The translations under genes were made by a program, and so were the position numbers. The notes beneath the pieces were generated by a model. That model did no database searches. It saw nothing but the letters and a program-made list of their open reading frames with translations, and was not told the origin of the DNA. A DNA stretch of 33,831 nt from Bacteroidota bacterium (GTDB lineage: Bacteria; Bacteroidota; Bacteroidia; Chitinophagales; Chitinophagaceae). Where the stretch lies: assembly GCA_029560415.1 (NCBI GenBank), contig JAKQKY010000006.1, positions 1-33,831 of the forward strand, in the 5' to 3' direction. This document shows positions 24,570-32,667 of the stretch, piece by piece. Each line of letters starts with the position of its first letter. The first letter of the stretch is position 1.

Positions 24570-25739
24570 ATGGCAGGAGCTGATGCTAAAAAACGCATAG
24601 CCATTTTTGGTTCTACCGGTTCTATCGGCACCCAGGCACTTGAAGTGATTCGTTCGCATACCGACATCCTGGAAGTGGAGATTCTCACCGCCCAAACGAA
24701 TGACGAATTGCTCATCACGCAGGCCATGGAATTCAGGCCCAATGCGGTTGTTATTGGAGATGATAAAAAATACGAAAAAGTAAAAGCAGCATTGGCTGCA
24801 ACTGATATAAAAGTTTTTTGTGGTGAAGAAGCCCTCGAAGAAGTAGCCGATTTTGATACGTACGACGTGATGATCGCTGCCATTGTTGGATTTGCCGGAC
24901 TGAAACCCACCCTGAAAGCAGTTTCAAAAGGAAAAGTGATCGCCCTGGCGAACAAAGAAACGTTGGTAGTGGCAGGTGATATCGTGATGCAGATGGCCCT
25001 CGACAATCGTTCGCCTATCATCCCTGTTGACAGTGAACATTCCGCCATCTTTCAATGCCTGGTCGGCGAAGCCAGGAACCCGATCGAACGCATCATATTA
25101 ACAGCAAGTGGCGGACCATTTCTCGGAAAGAAGCCAAACTTCCTGGTGAATGTTAAACGCGATCATGCGCTGCAACATCCCAACTGGAGTATGGGCGCCA
25201 AGATCACAATCGACTCTGCAACCCTCATGAATAAAGGGCTTGAGATGATAGAAGCCAAATGGCTCTTCAACCTTCAGCCAGAACAGATAGAAGTGGTGAT
25301 ACACCCGCAAAGCGTGATTCACAGTATGGTGCAGTTTGAAGATGGCAGCATCAAGGCGCAAATGGGTTTGCCCGATATGAAGCTTCCGATTCAGTACGCC
25401 CTGGGTTTTCCTCAAAGGATTAAAAATGATTTTCCCCGGTTGAATTTCAGGCGTTATCCCGCCCTCAATTTTGAGGAACCCGACTTTAAAACATTCCGAA
25501 ATCTCGGCCTGGCCATTGAAGCCCTGCAAAAAGGAGGAAACACTGCCTGTGTTCTGAATGCAGCCAATGAAATTGCGGTTTGGGCATTCCTGAAAAACAG
25601 GATCGGATTCCTTGATATCACGGCTGTTGTGGAAAAAACCATGCAGCACATCACTTACATCAAAAAACCAACCTTACAGGAATATTTTGACAGCGATGGT
25701 GAGGCCCGTAACTTTGCCGCTTCGTTGATGAAACTTTAA
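24570..25739 (+). CDS. dxr: 1-deoxy-D-xylulose 5-phosphate reductoisomerase
   Basis: Dxr converts 1-deoxy-D-xylulose 5-phosphate to 2-C-methyl-D-erythritol 4-phosphate with NADPH, the committed step of the MEP isoprenoid route in the cytoplasm. The 389-residue length is usual. The NADPH site GSTGSIGTQALEV is at residues 14-26, ANKETLVVAG near 127-136 is a conserved block, the metal and substrate residues are in VDSEHSAIFQ near 152-161, and the mobile loop and phosphate site include ILTASGGPF and ATLMNKGLEMIEA near 214-226. The downstream rseP gene is a common neighbour in Bacteroidota. Nothing appears truncated. Confidence 0.97.
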   Translation: MAGADAKKRIAIFGSTGSIGTQALEVIRSHTDILEVEILTAQTNDELLITQAMEFRPNAVVIGDDKKYEKVKAALAATDIKVFCGEEALEEVADFDTYDVMIAAIVGFAGLKPTLKAVSKGKVIALANKETLVVAGDIVMQMALDNRSPIIPVDSEHSAIFQCLVGEARNPIERIILTASGGPFLGKKPNFLVNVKRDHALQHPNWSMGAKITIDSATLMNKGLEMIEAKWLFNLQPEQIEVVIHPQSVIHSMVQFEDGSIKAQMGLPDMKLPIQYALGFPQRIKNDFPRLNFRRYPALNFEEPDFKTFRNLGLAIEALQKGGNTACVLNAANEIAVWAFLKNRIGFLDITAVVEKTMQHITYIKKPTLQEYFDSDGEARNFAASLMKL

Positions 25740-25848
25740 TAACACAATGAGTTGATCTCGTTTTTGAAAAGGAATATTTGAAAGTAAAGATCCTTCAACA
25801 AACGAATTTTACATAACAATAAAATTTACCCTCGCAGGGTTTGGCTTT

Positions 25849-27234
25849 ATGACATTATTAGCTATCGATTGGTCGAGTGTTGGATTAAAAGCGGCGCAAT
25901 TATTATTATCTCTTTCCATACTTGTTTTACTGCACGAGTTCGGGCATTATATCACTGCCAAATGGTTTAAATGCCGGGTAGAAAAATTTTACTTATTCTT
26001 TGATCCATGGTTTTCGATTTTTAAAAAGAAGATCGGCGATACCGAGTACGGCATAGGCTGGTTGCCATTGGGTGGTTATGTGAAGATCGCCGGCATGGTA
26101 GATGAGAGCATGGACAAAGAACAGTTGAAATTACCTCCACAGCCCTGGGAATTCAGGAGCAAGCCGGCCTGGCAACGGCTGATCATCATGATCGGTGGCG
26201 TTACTGTAAATATTTTACTCGCTTTCATCATTTATGCAGGTATACTAATGGTTTGGGGCGAAAAGAAAGTACCTTCTTCATCATTGAAATATGGTTTTGC
26301 CTTCAATGATCCCATCTTTAAAGAACTTGGATTTAAAAACGGAGATAAATTACTGGCTGTAGATAATAAACCAGTAGACGAATTTACCGAAACCATCAAG
26401 AAGTTATTGATCGTAGACAGTACGGTTACGATTATACGCGAAGGTCAGCAAATGACCCTGCAAATGCCGGTCGACCTGATCGGTAAACTTGTTGAAAAAA
26501 GAAAACAAGCTCCGGGCCCGATGATCAGTCCGCGGGTACCCGTTATCGTTGCTGATGTACAGGATACCAGCGATGCCTATGCAGCAGGGTTAAGAAAAGG
26601 GGATGTGATCATGCAGATCGACAGTGTAAATACCCAATTTTATGATGAGTTTGAAGCTGTGATGGCCAAACATAAGAAAGGAGATGAGATCAACCTGTCA
26701 ATAAACAGGAACAACGAGCCCATCAATATTAAAACCCGCCTGGTAGAAGGTGGAAAGATCGGATTCTATCCTCCACGCACACCCCAGGAATTTGATAGTC
26801 TTGGCATTTATAAATACACGGTTAAGAAATACGGTTTCTTCGAAGCTATTCCTGCCGGTGTTAGGCGTGCAGGCAGTGAATTGAAATTTTACATCGACCA
26901 GTTTAAAAAGATATTATCGCCTTCAACCGGTGCCTACAAAGGTGTCGGTGGCTTTAAAGCCATGGGTTCTGTTTTCTCCGGTACAGGCTGGGATTGGGAA
27001 CACTTCTGGACGATCACTGCATTCTTCTCCATCGTACTCGCTTTCATGAATCTCTTGCCCATACCTGCGCTTGATGGAGGTCATGTGCTGTTCACCCTCA
27101 TTGAAATGATCACCGGCCGCAAGCCCAGTGAAAAATTCCTTGAATATGCCCAGATCGCCGGCATGGTGCTGTTACTTGCGCTGATGCTCTATGCCAATGG
27201 GAATGATTGGTTTGGATGGGGAAGAGGGAGATAG
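25849..27234 (+). CDS. rseP: Site-2 intramembrane zinc protease RseP
   Basis: This 461-residue integral membrane protease has the zinc motif HEFGH at residues 29-33 in the first membrane helix, the conserved GIGWLPLGGYVKIAGM segment near 64-79, two PDZ-like domains in the middle (about 130-205 and 215-300), and the third zinc ligand in NLLPIPALDGGHVLF near 404-418. RseP cleaves anti-sigma factors and clears signal-peptide remnants in the inner membrane. The gene follows dxr by 109 bp. A weak box AGGGTTTG at 25836-25843 lies 5 bp before the ATG but departs from consensus. The length and domain order are standard. Confidence 0.95.
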   Translation: MTLLAIDWSSVGLKAAQLLLSLSILVLLHEFGHYITAKWFKCRVEKFYLFFDPWFSIFKKKIGDTEYGIGWLPLGGYVKIAGMVDESMDKEQLKLPPQPWEFRSKPAWQRLIIMIGGVTVNILLAFIIYAGILMVWGEKKVPSSSLKYGFAFNDPIFKELGFKNGDKLLAVDNKPVDEFTETIKKLLIVDSTVTIIREGQQMTLQMPVDLIGKLVEKRKQAPGPMISPRVPVIVADVQDTSDAYAAGLRKGDVIMQIDSVNTQFYDEFEAVMAKHKKGDEINLSINRNNEPINIKTRLVEGGKIGFYPPRTPQEFDSLGIYKYTVKKYGFFEAIPAGVRRAGSELKFYIDQFKKILSPSTGAYKGVGGFKAMGSVFSGTGWDWEHFWTITAFFSIVLAFMNLLPIPALDGGHVLFTLIEMITGRKPSEKFLEYAQIAGMVLLLALMLYANGNDWFGWGRGR

Positions 27235-27235
27235 G

Positions 27236-27277
27236 GAATGTAGAATATTGAATGTAAAACAATGAATGTAGAATGAT
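27236..27277 (+). repeat. Six heptamers of the GAATGTA type
   Basis: GAATGTA, GAATATT, GAATGTA, AAACAAT, GAATGTA and GAATGAT start two bases after the rseP stop codon. Three of the six units are identical. This is a third 7-bp unit family, followed at 27299 by the GATACAG-type composite repeat. Confidence 0.65.
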
Positions 27278-27298
27278 TTGGCAGTGTGGGTGAGGCTG

Positions 27299-27436
27299 GA
27301 TACGTGATACAGGATGCAGGATACAGGATACAGGATGCAAGATGATAAAGCTTTGACCCAGGATACTATTTCAAATAAATAATACTCTTCAACCGAAGGA
27401 ATTATTAATTATTAATTCTCAATTCCTAATTAATAA
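27299..27436 (+). repeat. Composite intergenic repeat, copy C (heptamers plus 39-bp AT box)
   Basis: Seven heptamers at 27299-27347 (GATACGT, GATACAG, GATGCAG, GATACAG, GATACAG, GATGCAA, GATGATA) are followed after a 50-bp spacer by a 39-bp AT-rich box at 27398-27436. The box matches copy B in its first 20 and last 9 bases. Orientation is the same as copy B and opposite to copy A. Confidence 0.85.
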
Positions 27437-27479
27437 CCTCCGTTCACAACATTTTCCTTTTCAAACCAAATGCTTCCAG

Positions 27480-27487
27480 TAATTTTA
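27480..27487 (+). promoter_or_regulatory. Possible -7 box for the ABC permease gene
   Basis: TAATTTTA lies four bases before the ATG at 27492, one base off TAnnTTTG. The position relative to the start codon is the same as at mtaB and hscB. No good -33 match is present. Confidence 0.35.
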
Positions 27488-27491
27488 CAGC

Positions 27492-28733
27492 ATGCTTAAA
27501 ACGCTGAAAATTCTGCAGAATTCGCTCAAGCTTACTTTCCAGGAATTGAAGGTAAACAAGATGCGTACAGCGCTCAGTTTAACGGGGGTTGCCTTTGGCA
27601 TTTTCTGCATCATCGGTGTATTGGCAACTGTAAACAGTCTTGAACAGAATATACAGAACCAGGTAAAAAGCCTGGGCAGTAATACCATCTACATAGATAA
27701 ATGGGAGTATAGTGGCGGTCCGGATAAACCCTTTTGGAAATACCGTGCCCGCCCGGTGATGGAATACAAAGAAGCGGCCCTGCTGAAAGAGCGTTCAACC
27801 CTTACCGAAGAAGTGACTTTTTTGATGCAGACAGGCGGGAATGTTTCTCATAAAGACGACCTGTTGCAGAATGTGGCAGTATATGGTATTAATGAAGCGC
27901 AGATCGCCATTCAACCCATTAAATTTGAAGTGGGCAGGTATTTTTCGGCCAGTGAATTCAATGCCGGCAACCCGGTGTGCATCATTGGATATGTGAACGC
28001 AGAAAACCTTTTTGGAATGGCTGAAAGGGCCATGGGGCGCCAGGTAGAAGTGAAAGGTAAGAAGGCTACCGTTATTGGTGTTATAAAAAAAGAAGGGAAA
28101 AATTTCATTGGATGGGATTATGATAATTGTATCATGTTTCCTTATAAGTTCTGCAGGCAGTTATATGAAGAAAAAAATGCCAATCCTATACTCATTGTAA
28201 AAGGAAAACAAAACATTGCAGTAGAAGCATTGAGTGATGAATTGAGGGGGATCATGCGGCAGATTCGCAAACTGAGTCCTACAGAAGAAGATAATTTCTC
28301 CCTCAACAGCGTGGAGGCCTTCAGTAAAGCCATTTCAGAATCATTTGTTACCATCAACATTGTAGGTTCCATCATCGGGGGCATCAGCCTCATTGTGGGC
28401 ATGTTTGGCATTGCCAATATCATGTTTGTAACGGTAAAGGAACGTACACCGGTGATCGGCTTAAAGAAAGCGATCGGTGCAAAAAAATCAACCATTCTTT
28501 TCGAATTCCTGATGGAAGCTGCATTGCTCTGCCTCATCGGTGGCGCATTCGGTCTTCTCTTCGTGTATATATTAACGTTAATTCTGTCGGGCCCGTTGAA
28601 TTTCCCGGTATTTATCTCGCTGCCCATGCTGGTAGCTACGGTGATCATTTGCCTGGTCGTTGGTATATTAGCTGGTATCATCCCTGCATCGCAGGCCGCT
28701 AAGATGGATCCGGTGGTGGCGATTAGGAGTTGA
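27492..28733 (+). CDS. MacB/FtsX-type ABC transporter permease
   Basis: This 413-residue permease has the MacB-like layout. A first membrane helix at about residues 24-46 is preceded by KVNKMRTALS, a typical MacB N-terminal motif. A large periplasmic domain of about 220 residues follows, with YGINEAQIAIQP and FEVGRYFSASE. Three further membrane helices lie in the last 140 residues (about 283-310, 335-360 and 372-395), with KERTPVIGLKKAIGAKKSTI between the second and third and the end motif AAKMDPVVAIRS. Such proteins work with an ATPase and an adaptor in efflux or lipoprotein-related export, but neither partner is adjacent. Its stop codon overlaps the first unit of the following octamer array. 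Confidence 0.9.
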   Translation: MLKTLKILQNSLKLTFQELKVNKMRTALSLTGVAFGIFCIIGVLATVNSLEQNIQNQVKSLGSNTIYIDKWEYSGGPDKPFWKYRARPVMEYKEAALLKERSTLTEEVTFLMQTGGNVSHKDDLLQNVAVYGINEAQIAIQPIKFEVGRYFSASEFNAGNPVCIIGYVNAENLFGMAERAMGRQVEVKGKKATVIGVIKKEGKNFIGWDYDNCIMFPYKFCRQLYEEKNANPILIVKGKQNIAVEALSDELRGIMRQIRKLSPTEEDNFSLNSVEAFSKAISESFVTINIVGSIIGGISLIVGMFGIANIMFVTVKERTPVIGLKKAIGAKKSTILFEFLMEAALLCLIGGAFGLLFVYILTLILSGPLNFPVFISLPMLVATVIICLVVGILAGIIPASQAAKMDPVVAIRS

Positions 28734-28891
28734 TTTGAAGATTATTTGATTTGAAGATGAATTGATTTGAAGATTTGATAATTTGAAAATGAATTGATTT
28801 GAAGATTTGATGATTTGAAAATGATTCGATTTGAAGATTTGATAATTTGAAAATGATTCGATTTGATAATTTGAAGATAAATTGATCATTT
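28732..28891 (+). repeat. Octamer array (GATTTGAA type) with 32-bp higher-order unit
   Basis: Twenty contiguous 8-bp units can be read, mainly GATTTGAA, GATTTGAT, AATTTGAA and AATGATTC. Four octamers together form a 32-bp higher-order unit that occurs three times in nearly identical form at 28764-28795, 28796-28827 and 28828-28859, then decays. The array begins within the stop codon of the permease gene. Open frames on the minus strand here are simply translations of the repeat. Confidence 0.9.
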
Positions 28892-28923
28892 GAGACAGTA
28901 CTTAATATGCAACTATTCATAAA

Positions 28924-28965
28924 CAACAAACAACAATCAATATTCAATAGTCAACGTTCACCCTT
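28924..28965 (+). repeat. Heptamers of the CAACAAT/CAATATT type
   Basis: CAACAAA, CAACAAT, CAATATT, CAATAGT and CAACGTT are contiguous, with a weaker sixth unit. On the other strand they resemble the GAATGTA/GAATATT heptamers after rseP. The array lies between two octamer arrays in the permease-tsaD gap. Confidence 0.5.
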
Positions 28966-28996
28966 AAATGTCCTGAACGTCCTGAACCTCTCGAAC

Positions 28997-29052
28997 GCCT
29001 TAAACCCTTAAACCCTTAAACCCTTAAACCCTTAAACCCTTCAACCCTTCAA
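28997..29052 (+). repeat. Octamer array (CCCTTAAA type) directly upstream of tsaD
   Basis: Seven units are contiguous: GCCTTAAA, four exact CCCTTAAA, and two CCCTTCAA. Less regular 8-9 bp units of the TCCTGAACG type precede it from about 28961. The array ends 12 bp before the TTG start of tsaD, so it occupies the position where the tsaD promoter or leader would be expected. The same octamer is at 22341-22380. Confidence 0.85.
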
Positions 29053-29064
29053 CCTCACACCCCC

Positions 29065-30105
29065 TTGCCAACCATCCTTGCCATAGAATCTTCCTGCGAT
29101 GAAACTGCCGCTTCAGTTTGTACAGACGGGCGGATATTGTCTAACGTTATTGCAACGCAGAAAATACACGAACAATATGGTGGCGTAGTACCCGAACTGG
29201 CCAGCAGGGCGCATATGCAGCATATTGTTCCTGTTGTAGACCAGGCTTTAAAACAGTCCGGATGCAGCTTGCAGCAGTTGGATGCCATCGCTTTTACCTC
29301 GGCGCCCGGGTTGATTGGGGCCTTGCTGGTAGGTGCACAGTTTGCCAAGTCATTGGCCCTGGCCCTGGATAAACCCCTTATAGCAGTGCATCATATGCAG
29401 GCGCATGTAGTGGCAAACCTGATAGATGACCGCAAGCCGGCGTTTCCATTTTTATGCCTTACCGTTAGTGGCGGACATACACAGATCGTATTGTGTGAAT
29501 CGCCAACAAAAATGAATGTGATCGGCCAAACGATTGATGATGCTGCAGGAGAGGCATTTGATAAAACGGCCAAGATGTTGGGCCTTCCATATCCTGGTGG
29601 TCCGCTGATAGATAAATATGCGGCTAACGGTAACCCTTATGCGTATAAATTTCCGGAACCACAGATGCAGGGACTGGATTTTAGTTTTTCTGGCTTAAAA
29701 ACCTCCATCTTATATTTTTTGCAGAACGCCGGTACCAGTCTGGTATTCAAAGAAAGTTTTTCGGCTACTGAAGAAGAACGTAATCAGTTTAAGGAAACAC
29801 ATATGGCCGATATCTGTGCGTCTGTGCAACACCGTATAGTGACCATCTTATTGAATAAATTGAAGAAAGCATCTGAACAAACCGGAATCAAAGACATCTG
29901 CATTGCCGGTGGCGTAAGTGCCAACAGCGGACTTCGCAAAGGTTTACAGCAACTGGGTGAGGAGCAGGGATGGAATACGTTCATACCTGCCTTTCAGTAT
30001 TGCACCGACAATGCGGCAATGATCGCCATCACGGCCTATTATAAATATCTTGAAAATGATTTTGCCCCCCTCGATATAGAACCCAGCGCCCGGGCTGAAT
30101 GGTGA
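29065..30105 (+). CDS. tsaD: tRNA N6-adenosine threonylcarbamoyltransferase TsaD
   Basis: TsaD transfers the threonylcarbamoyl group from its AMP ester to A37 of ANN-decoding tRNAs, together with TsaB and TsaE. The 346-residue protein has ILAIESSCDETAAS at residues 4-17, ASRAHMQHI near 47, the metal-binding HHMQAH with H110 and H114, SGGHTQIV near 135-142, DDAAGEAFDKTAK near 158-170 and a C-terminal CIAGGVSANSGLR with TDNAAMIA. The start is TTG at 29065: it gives exactly the family N-terminus and no ATG is available upstream, where a tandem repeat lies. The TrmN6-like gene follows closely. Confidence 0.96.
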   Translation: MPTILAIESSCDETAASVCTDGRILSNVIATQKIHEQYGGVVPELASRAHMQHIVPVVDQALKQSGCSLQQLDAIAFTSAPGLIGALLVGAQFAKSLALALDKPLIAVHHMQAHVVANLIDDRKPAFPFLCLTVSGGHTQIVLCESPTKMNVIGQTIDDAAGEAFDKTAKMLGLPYPGGPLIDKYAANGNPYAYKFPEPQMQGLDFSFSGLKTSILYFLQNAGTSLVFKESFSATEEERNQFKETHMADICASVQHRIVTILLNKLKKASEQTGIKDICIAGGVSANSGLRKGLQQLGEEQGWNTFIPAFQYCTDNAAMIAITAYYKYLENDFAPLDIEPSARAEW

Positions 30106-30120
30106 TGCCTTGCATGATCG

Positions 30121-30128
30121 TATCTTTG
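30121..30128 (+). promoter_or_regulatory. -7 promoter box for the TrmN6-like gene
   Basis: TATCTTTG is a full match to TAnnTTTG and ends 8 bp before the ATG at 30137. It argues for the 30137 start, because a start at the TTG at 30110 would place the promoter inside the gene. A -33 box is not clear. Confidence 0.5.
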
Positions 30129-30136
30129 CTTCGTAT

Positions 30137-30865
30137 ATGTCTAATCCTTTTTTTCATTTCAAACAATTCAACATACAGCAGGACAGATGTGCCATGAAAG
30201 TGTGTACCGATGCCTGCATATTGGGAGCTTATGCCGCTGGTAAGTTTTCTGTCAATCAGCCTGCCATGCAACGTATACTCGATATTGGTTGTGGCACTGG
30301 TTTACTAAGCCTGATGACGGCGCAGAAAATTCCTGCAATCATTGATGCGATTGAAATTGACGAATCAGCAGCTTCCCAGGCAATGGAAAATGTGCATCAA
30401 AGCAAATGGAAGGATCAGGTAAGTGTTCATCATATCTCCCTGCAATCATTTCATCCGGTAGCGCCCTATGATCTCATCATCAGCAACCCGCCTTTTTTTG
30501 AAAACGACCTGAAGAGTGGGGATTCGATGAAGAATAAAGCGAAGCACGACATTACCTTATCAATTGAAGAGATCATTACTTTCGCAGCTGAAAATTTATC
30601 AGCAAATGGGTGTCTCGTATTGCTCTTGCCTTATCATCGTAGCAATGAAGTTGAACAAATGGCGGTTCAACAAAACTTATATCTAATAGAAAAATTGTTT
30701 GTGAAGCATGCCGAAACGCATCCGTATTTCAGATCGATATTTCAGTTTTCAAAATCAAAGCCGGCGACAGATCCTCTAATACGTGAATTAGTGATCTATG
30801 ATTCGGAAAAGCAGTACTCTCCTGCATTTCAAAGCCTGCTGGCAGATTATTATCTGAAATTATAA
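30137..30865 (+). CDS. trmN6: tRNA1(Val) (adenine-37-N6)-methyltransferase-like protein
   Basis: This 242-residue class I SAM methyltransferase has the features of TrmN6 (YfiC): N-terminal FHFKQFNIQQDRCAMKV, the variant with KVCTDACILGAY near residues 21-32, the SAM motif RILDIGCGTGLLSL at 46-59, an acidic EIDESA near 73, and the amino-methyltransferase motif NPPF at 117-120 in LIISNPPFF. The NPPF motif fits N6-adenine methylation. The known E. coli enzyme acts on A37 of tRNA1(Val). The open frame begins at TTG 30110, but I use ATG 30137, which agrees with the conserved N-terminus and the promoter box. It is convergent with the next gene. Confidence 0.88.
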   Translation: MSNPFFHFKQFNIQQDRCAMKVCTDACILGAYAAGKFSVNQPAMQRILDIGCGTGLLSLMTAQKIPAIIDAIEIDESAASQAMENVHQSKWKDQVSVHHISLQSFHPVAPYDLIISNPPFFENDLKSGDSMKNKAKHDITLSIEEIITFAAENLSANGCLVLLLPYHRSNEVEQMAVQQNLYLIEKLFVKHAETHPYFRSIFQFSKSKPATDPLIRELVIYDSEKQYSPAFQSLLADYYLKL

Positions 30866-30892
30866 TGCTTTCTTTTAGTCAATGCATGATGA

Positions 30893-32107
30893 TCAATGCT
30901 CCAGGTCAGCGCCATAGGCATAATCGTGCATGTATTCGTAGTCGTTAGTTAATACCCCGCCCTTAACGATCGTTGCATGATCTATGATTCTGCTGTTACC
31001 TTCGAACAGATCTTTCAGCACGTGTTTGATCAGTTGTTCACCGAAATAGCGGCTGGCATCGCGGGGAAGTTCGTTTGGTAGATTTCCCACAGCCATCACA
31101 TCTACCGAACCCTGTTGGTACGGCGCTGTTTTTTCAAAAGTTTTTTTATCTACACCATAGACAGGATTTTCAATGGTAGAATCCCCGATATTGCAGGGAA
31201 CAGATCCACCCATATCATCGGTGATGTCGGCAATGGTTTGTATCCTGAAGTCATCGCGACGGATATCTTCCATATTAAACAAACGGGGAATGTTCTTTTC
31301 CCAATAAATTCCATTCATCAATATATCGGTATGGGATAAGTATTCAGGAAAGAGGCAGGTATATTCGTTTGGATGATGATGAAAATGTTCGCGGCTGTAG
31401 TTACCGTTGATTGTATGTTTATACAAATCGGCTCCTTTCAGGTGCACATAAACAGGGTAGGCGAATGTTTTTTCCAGGTACTCATCTGGTTCCACCTCAT
31501 GTATGCCCAGCAGGTTCATGATCTCGAGTACACCATGAGCCACTCTGCCACTACCCGTAACCGCTAACTTAAGTTCGGGAAGCTTTAATCCGAAATAAGT
31601 ATGCACGAGGTATTGAAAATTCTTAGTTGCGTTTACACGGTCCAGTTGGTATTGCCCCGTTCTTTTACCAAATGCCATCATACCATTGTGGGCTCCAACG
31701 ATACCGGCGAAGAATCCAAAACCGATGATCCTTTTTCCATCTTCATGTTCGAGGCATTCGTAATCGATGAGGGTGATCTTGCGGGCGATGATCTCTTTGA
31801 GCAGGTGTTGGTTATAGGGTTGTAATTTTTTAGTATGGGAAAAAAACAGGTACGTTTTACCATCCATCAGCATATCAATGGGAACTTCCTTGATACCGAG
31901 TAGAATATCGCATTCGCTGAGATCTTCTTTCACCTCTACGCCGGCCATTTGGTATTCTTTATCACTGAAGCATCGGGTATTGCAGTTTTGTACAATAACC
32001 CTGACATTAGGTTGATTCTTATTTATCCACTTGCAGTGAGCGGGGGTAAGGGCCACGCGGTTGTCTGCCGGGATTTTGCCTTCCCTGATTAATCCGATAG
32101 TAAGCAT
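30893..32107 (-). CDS. Saccharopine dehydrogenase (lysine-forming)-like / alanine dehydrogenase-PNT family
   Basis: The protein has an N-terminal AlaDH/PNT domain starting with TIGLIREGKIPADNRVALTP, the form seen in NAD-dependent saccharopine dehydrogenases of the fungal Lys1 type. ILLGIKEVP near residue 69 and FFSHTKKLQPYNQ near 87 are further shared blocks. The Rossmann motif AVTGSGRVAHGVLEIM near 189-204 belongs to the NAD-binding domain, and ADITDDMGGSVP near 289 is a conserved substrate-side block. I chose ATG 32107; the frame opens further upstream to 32140, but the conserved protein starts here. In Bacteroidota the physiological substrate has not been well settled, so lysine metabolism is likely but not certain. 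It is divergent from hscB with 68 bp between starts. A possible -7 box TAAATTGC lies at 32123-32130 on the minus strand. Confidence 0.8.
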   Translation of the reverse strand: MLTIGLIREGKIPADNRVALTPAHCKWINKNQPNVRVIVQNCNTRCFSDKEYQMAGVEVKEDLSECDILLGIKEVPIDMLMDGKTYLFFSHTKKLQPYNQHLLKEIIARKITLIDYECLEHEDGKRIIGFGFFAGIVGAHNGMMAFGKRTGQYQLDRVNATKNFQYLVHTYFGLKLPELKLAVTGSGRVAHGVLEIMNLLGIHEVEPDEYLEKTFAYPVYVHLKGADLYKHTINGNYSREHFHHHPNEYTCLFPEYLSHTDILMNGIYWEKNIPRLFNMEDIRRDDFRIQTIADITDDMGGSVPCNIGDSTIENPVYGVDKKTFEKTAPYQQGSVDVMAVGNLPNELPRDASRYFGEQLIKHVLKDLFEGNSRIIDHATIVKGGVLTNDYEYMHDYAYGADLEH

Positions 32108-32140
32108 TCGTTCAAATTTGGCGCAATTTACCATTAACAT

Positions 32141-32171
32141 TTTACAATTTCTGGTTACGGGGCTACATTTG
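32141..32171 (+). promoter_or_regulatory. Promoter for hscB
   Basis: TTTA (32141-32144), a 19-bp spacer and TACATTTG (32164-32171) match the Bacteroidota consensus with one mismatch in the -33 box. The ATG of hscB is four bases after the -7 box, so the transcript should be leaderless or almost so. Confidence 0.6.
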
Positions 32172-32175
32172 CAGG

Positions 32176-32667
32176 ATGAATTATTTTGAACTGTTTGATA
32201 TACCCATTGCGCCTACCGTGAAAAAGGCTTTATTAGCGGAAAAATATTTTGCATTACAGAAGAAAAGTCACCCCGATTTTTTCAGCCAGTCTAACGAAGC
32301 GGAGCAGGAGCAGGCTCTGGACCAGTCGGCCGACATCAACAAGGCCTTTACCATTTTCCGGGATGATCAGAAAACGATTGAATATTTTCTGCAGGTGACG
32401 GGGCATATTGCTGCGAATGAGAAGTATGAATTGGATCCTGCCTTTTTGATGGAGATGATGGAGATGAATGAAACGTTGATGGAGGAGGAAGAGGCCGAGG
32501 CCAGGAAGCGAGTGGCGGATTATGAAGAAACTTTATATGATGAAATAGCGCCAATCCTGGAGGGTTACCAGGCAGGGGTACAGAATGCAGGTCAGATGGA
32601 ACTTTTGAAGGGGTATTACTACAAGAAAAAATATTTGCGGCGTATTTTGGACAGGTTAGCTGATTAA
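32176..32667 (+). CDS. hscB: Iron-sulfur cluster co-chaperone HscB
   Basis: HscB is the J-domain partner of the HscA (Hsp70) chaperone and helps release iron-sulfur clusters from IscU. The 163-residue protein opens with NYFELFDIPIAP, has HPD at residues 32-34 in KKSHPDFF, and continues with a helical C-terminal domain (about 75-163) that includes DPAFLMEMMEMNETLMEEE and YYYKKKYLRRIL, the last resembling the IscU-binding region. The length is normal. HscA and IscU are not in the window. The start is fixed by the promoter box just upstream. Confidence 0.92.
   Translation: MNYFELFDIPIAPTVKKALLAEKYFALQKKSHPDFFSQSNEAEQEQALDQSADINKAFTIFRDDQKTIEYFLQVTGHIAANEKYELDPAFLMEMMEMNETLMEEEEAEARKRVADYEETLYDEIAPILEGYQAGVQNAGQMELLKGYYYKKKYLRRILDRLAD

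Noticed and set aside
27110-27340. Minus-strand open frame starting MHPVSCILHPVSRIQ
   Set aside because: Its N-terminus is translated heptamer repeat and the rest is antisense to rseP.
28668-28947. Minus-strand open frames rich in SNYQI and IFKSN repeats
   Set aside because: They are direct translations of the GATTTGAA octamer array.
20803-29052. CRISPR array
   Set aside because: Units are contiguous 7- or 8-mers without unique spacers of 25-40 bp, and no cas genes are present.
17399-30105. Functional link between the TobZ-type carbamoyltransferase and TsaD because both have a Kae1-like fold
   Set aside because: They are 10 kb apart with different partners; shared ancestry of the fold explains the similarity.
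32108-32140. Upstream start for the saccharopine dehydrogenase-like gene
   Set aside because: The extra 11 residues overlap its likely promoter, and the conserved N-terminus begins at the ATG at 32107.
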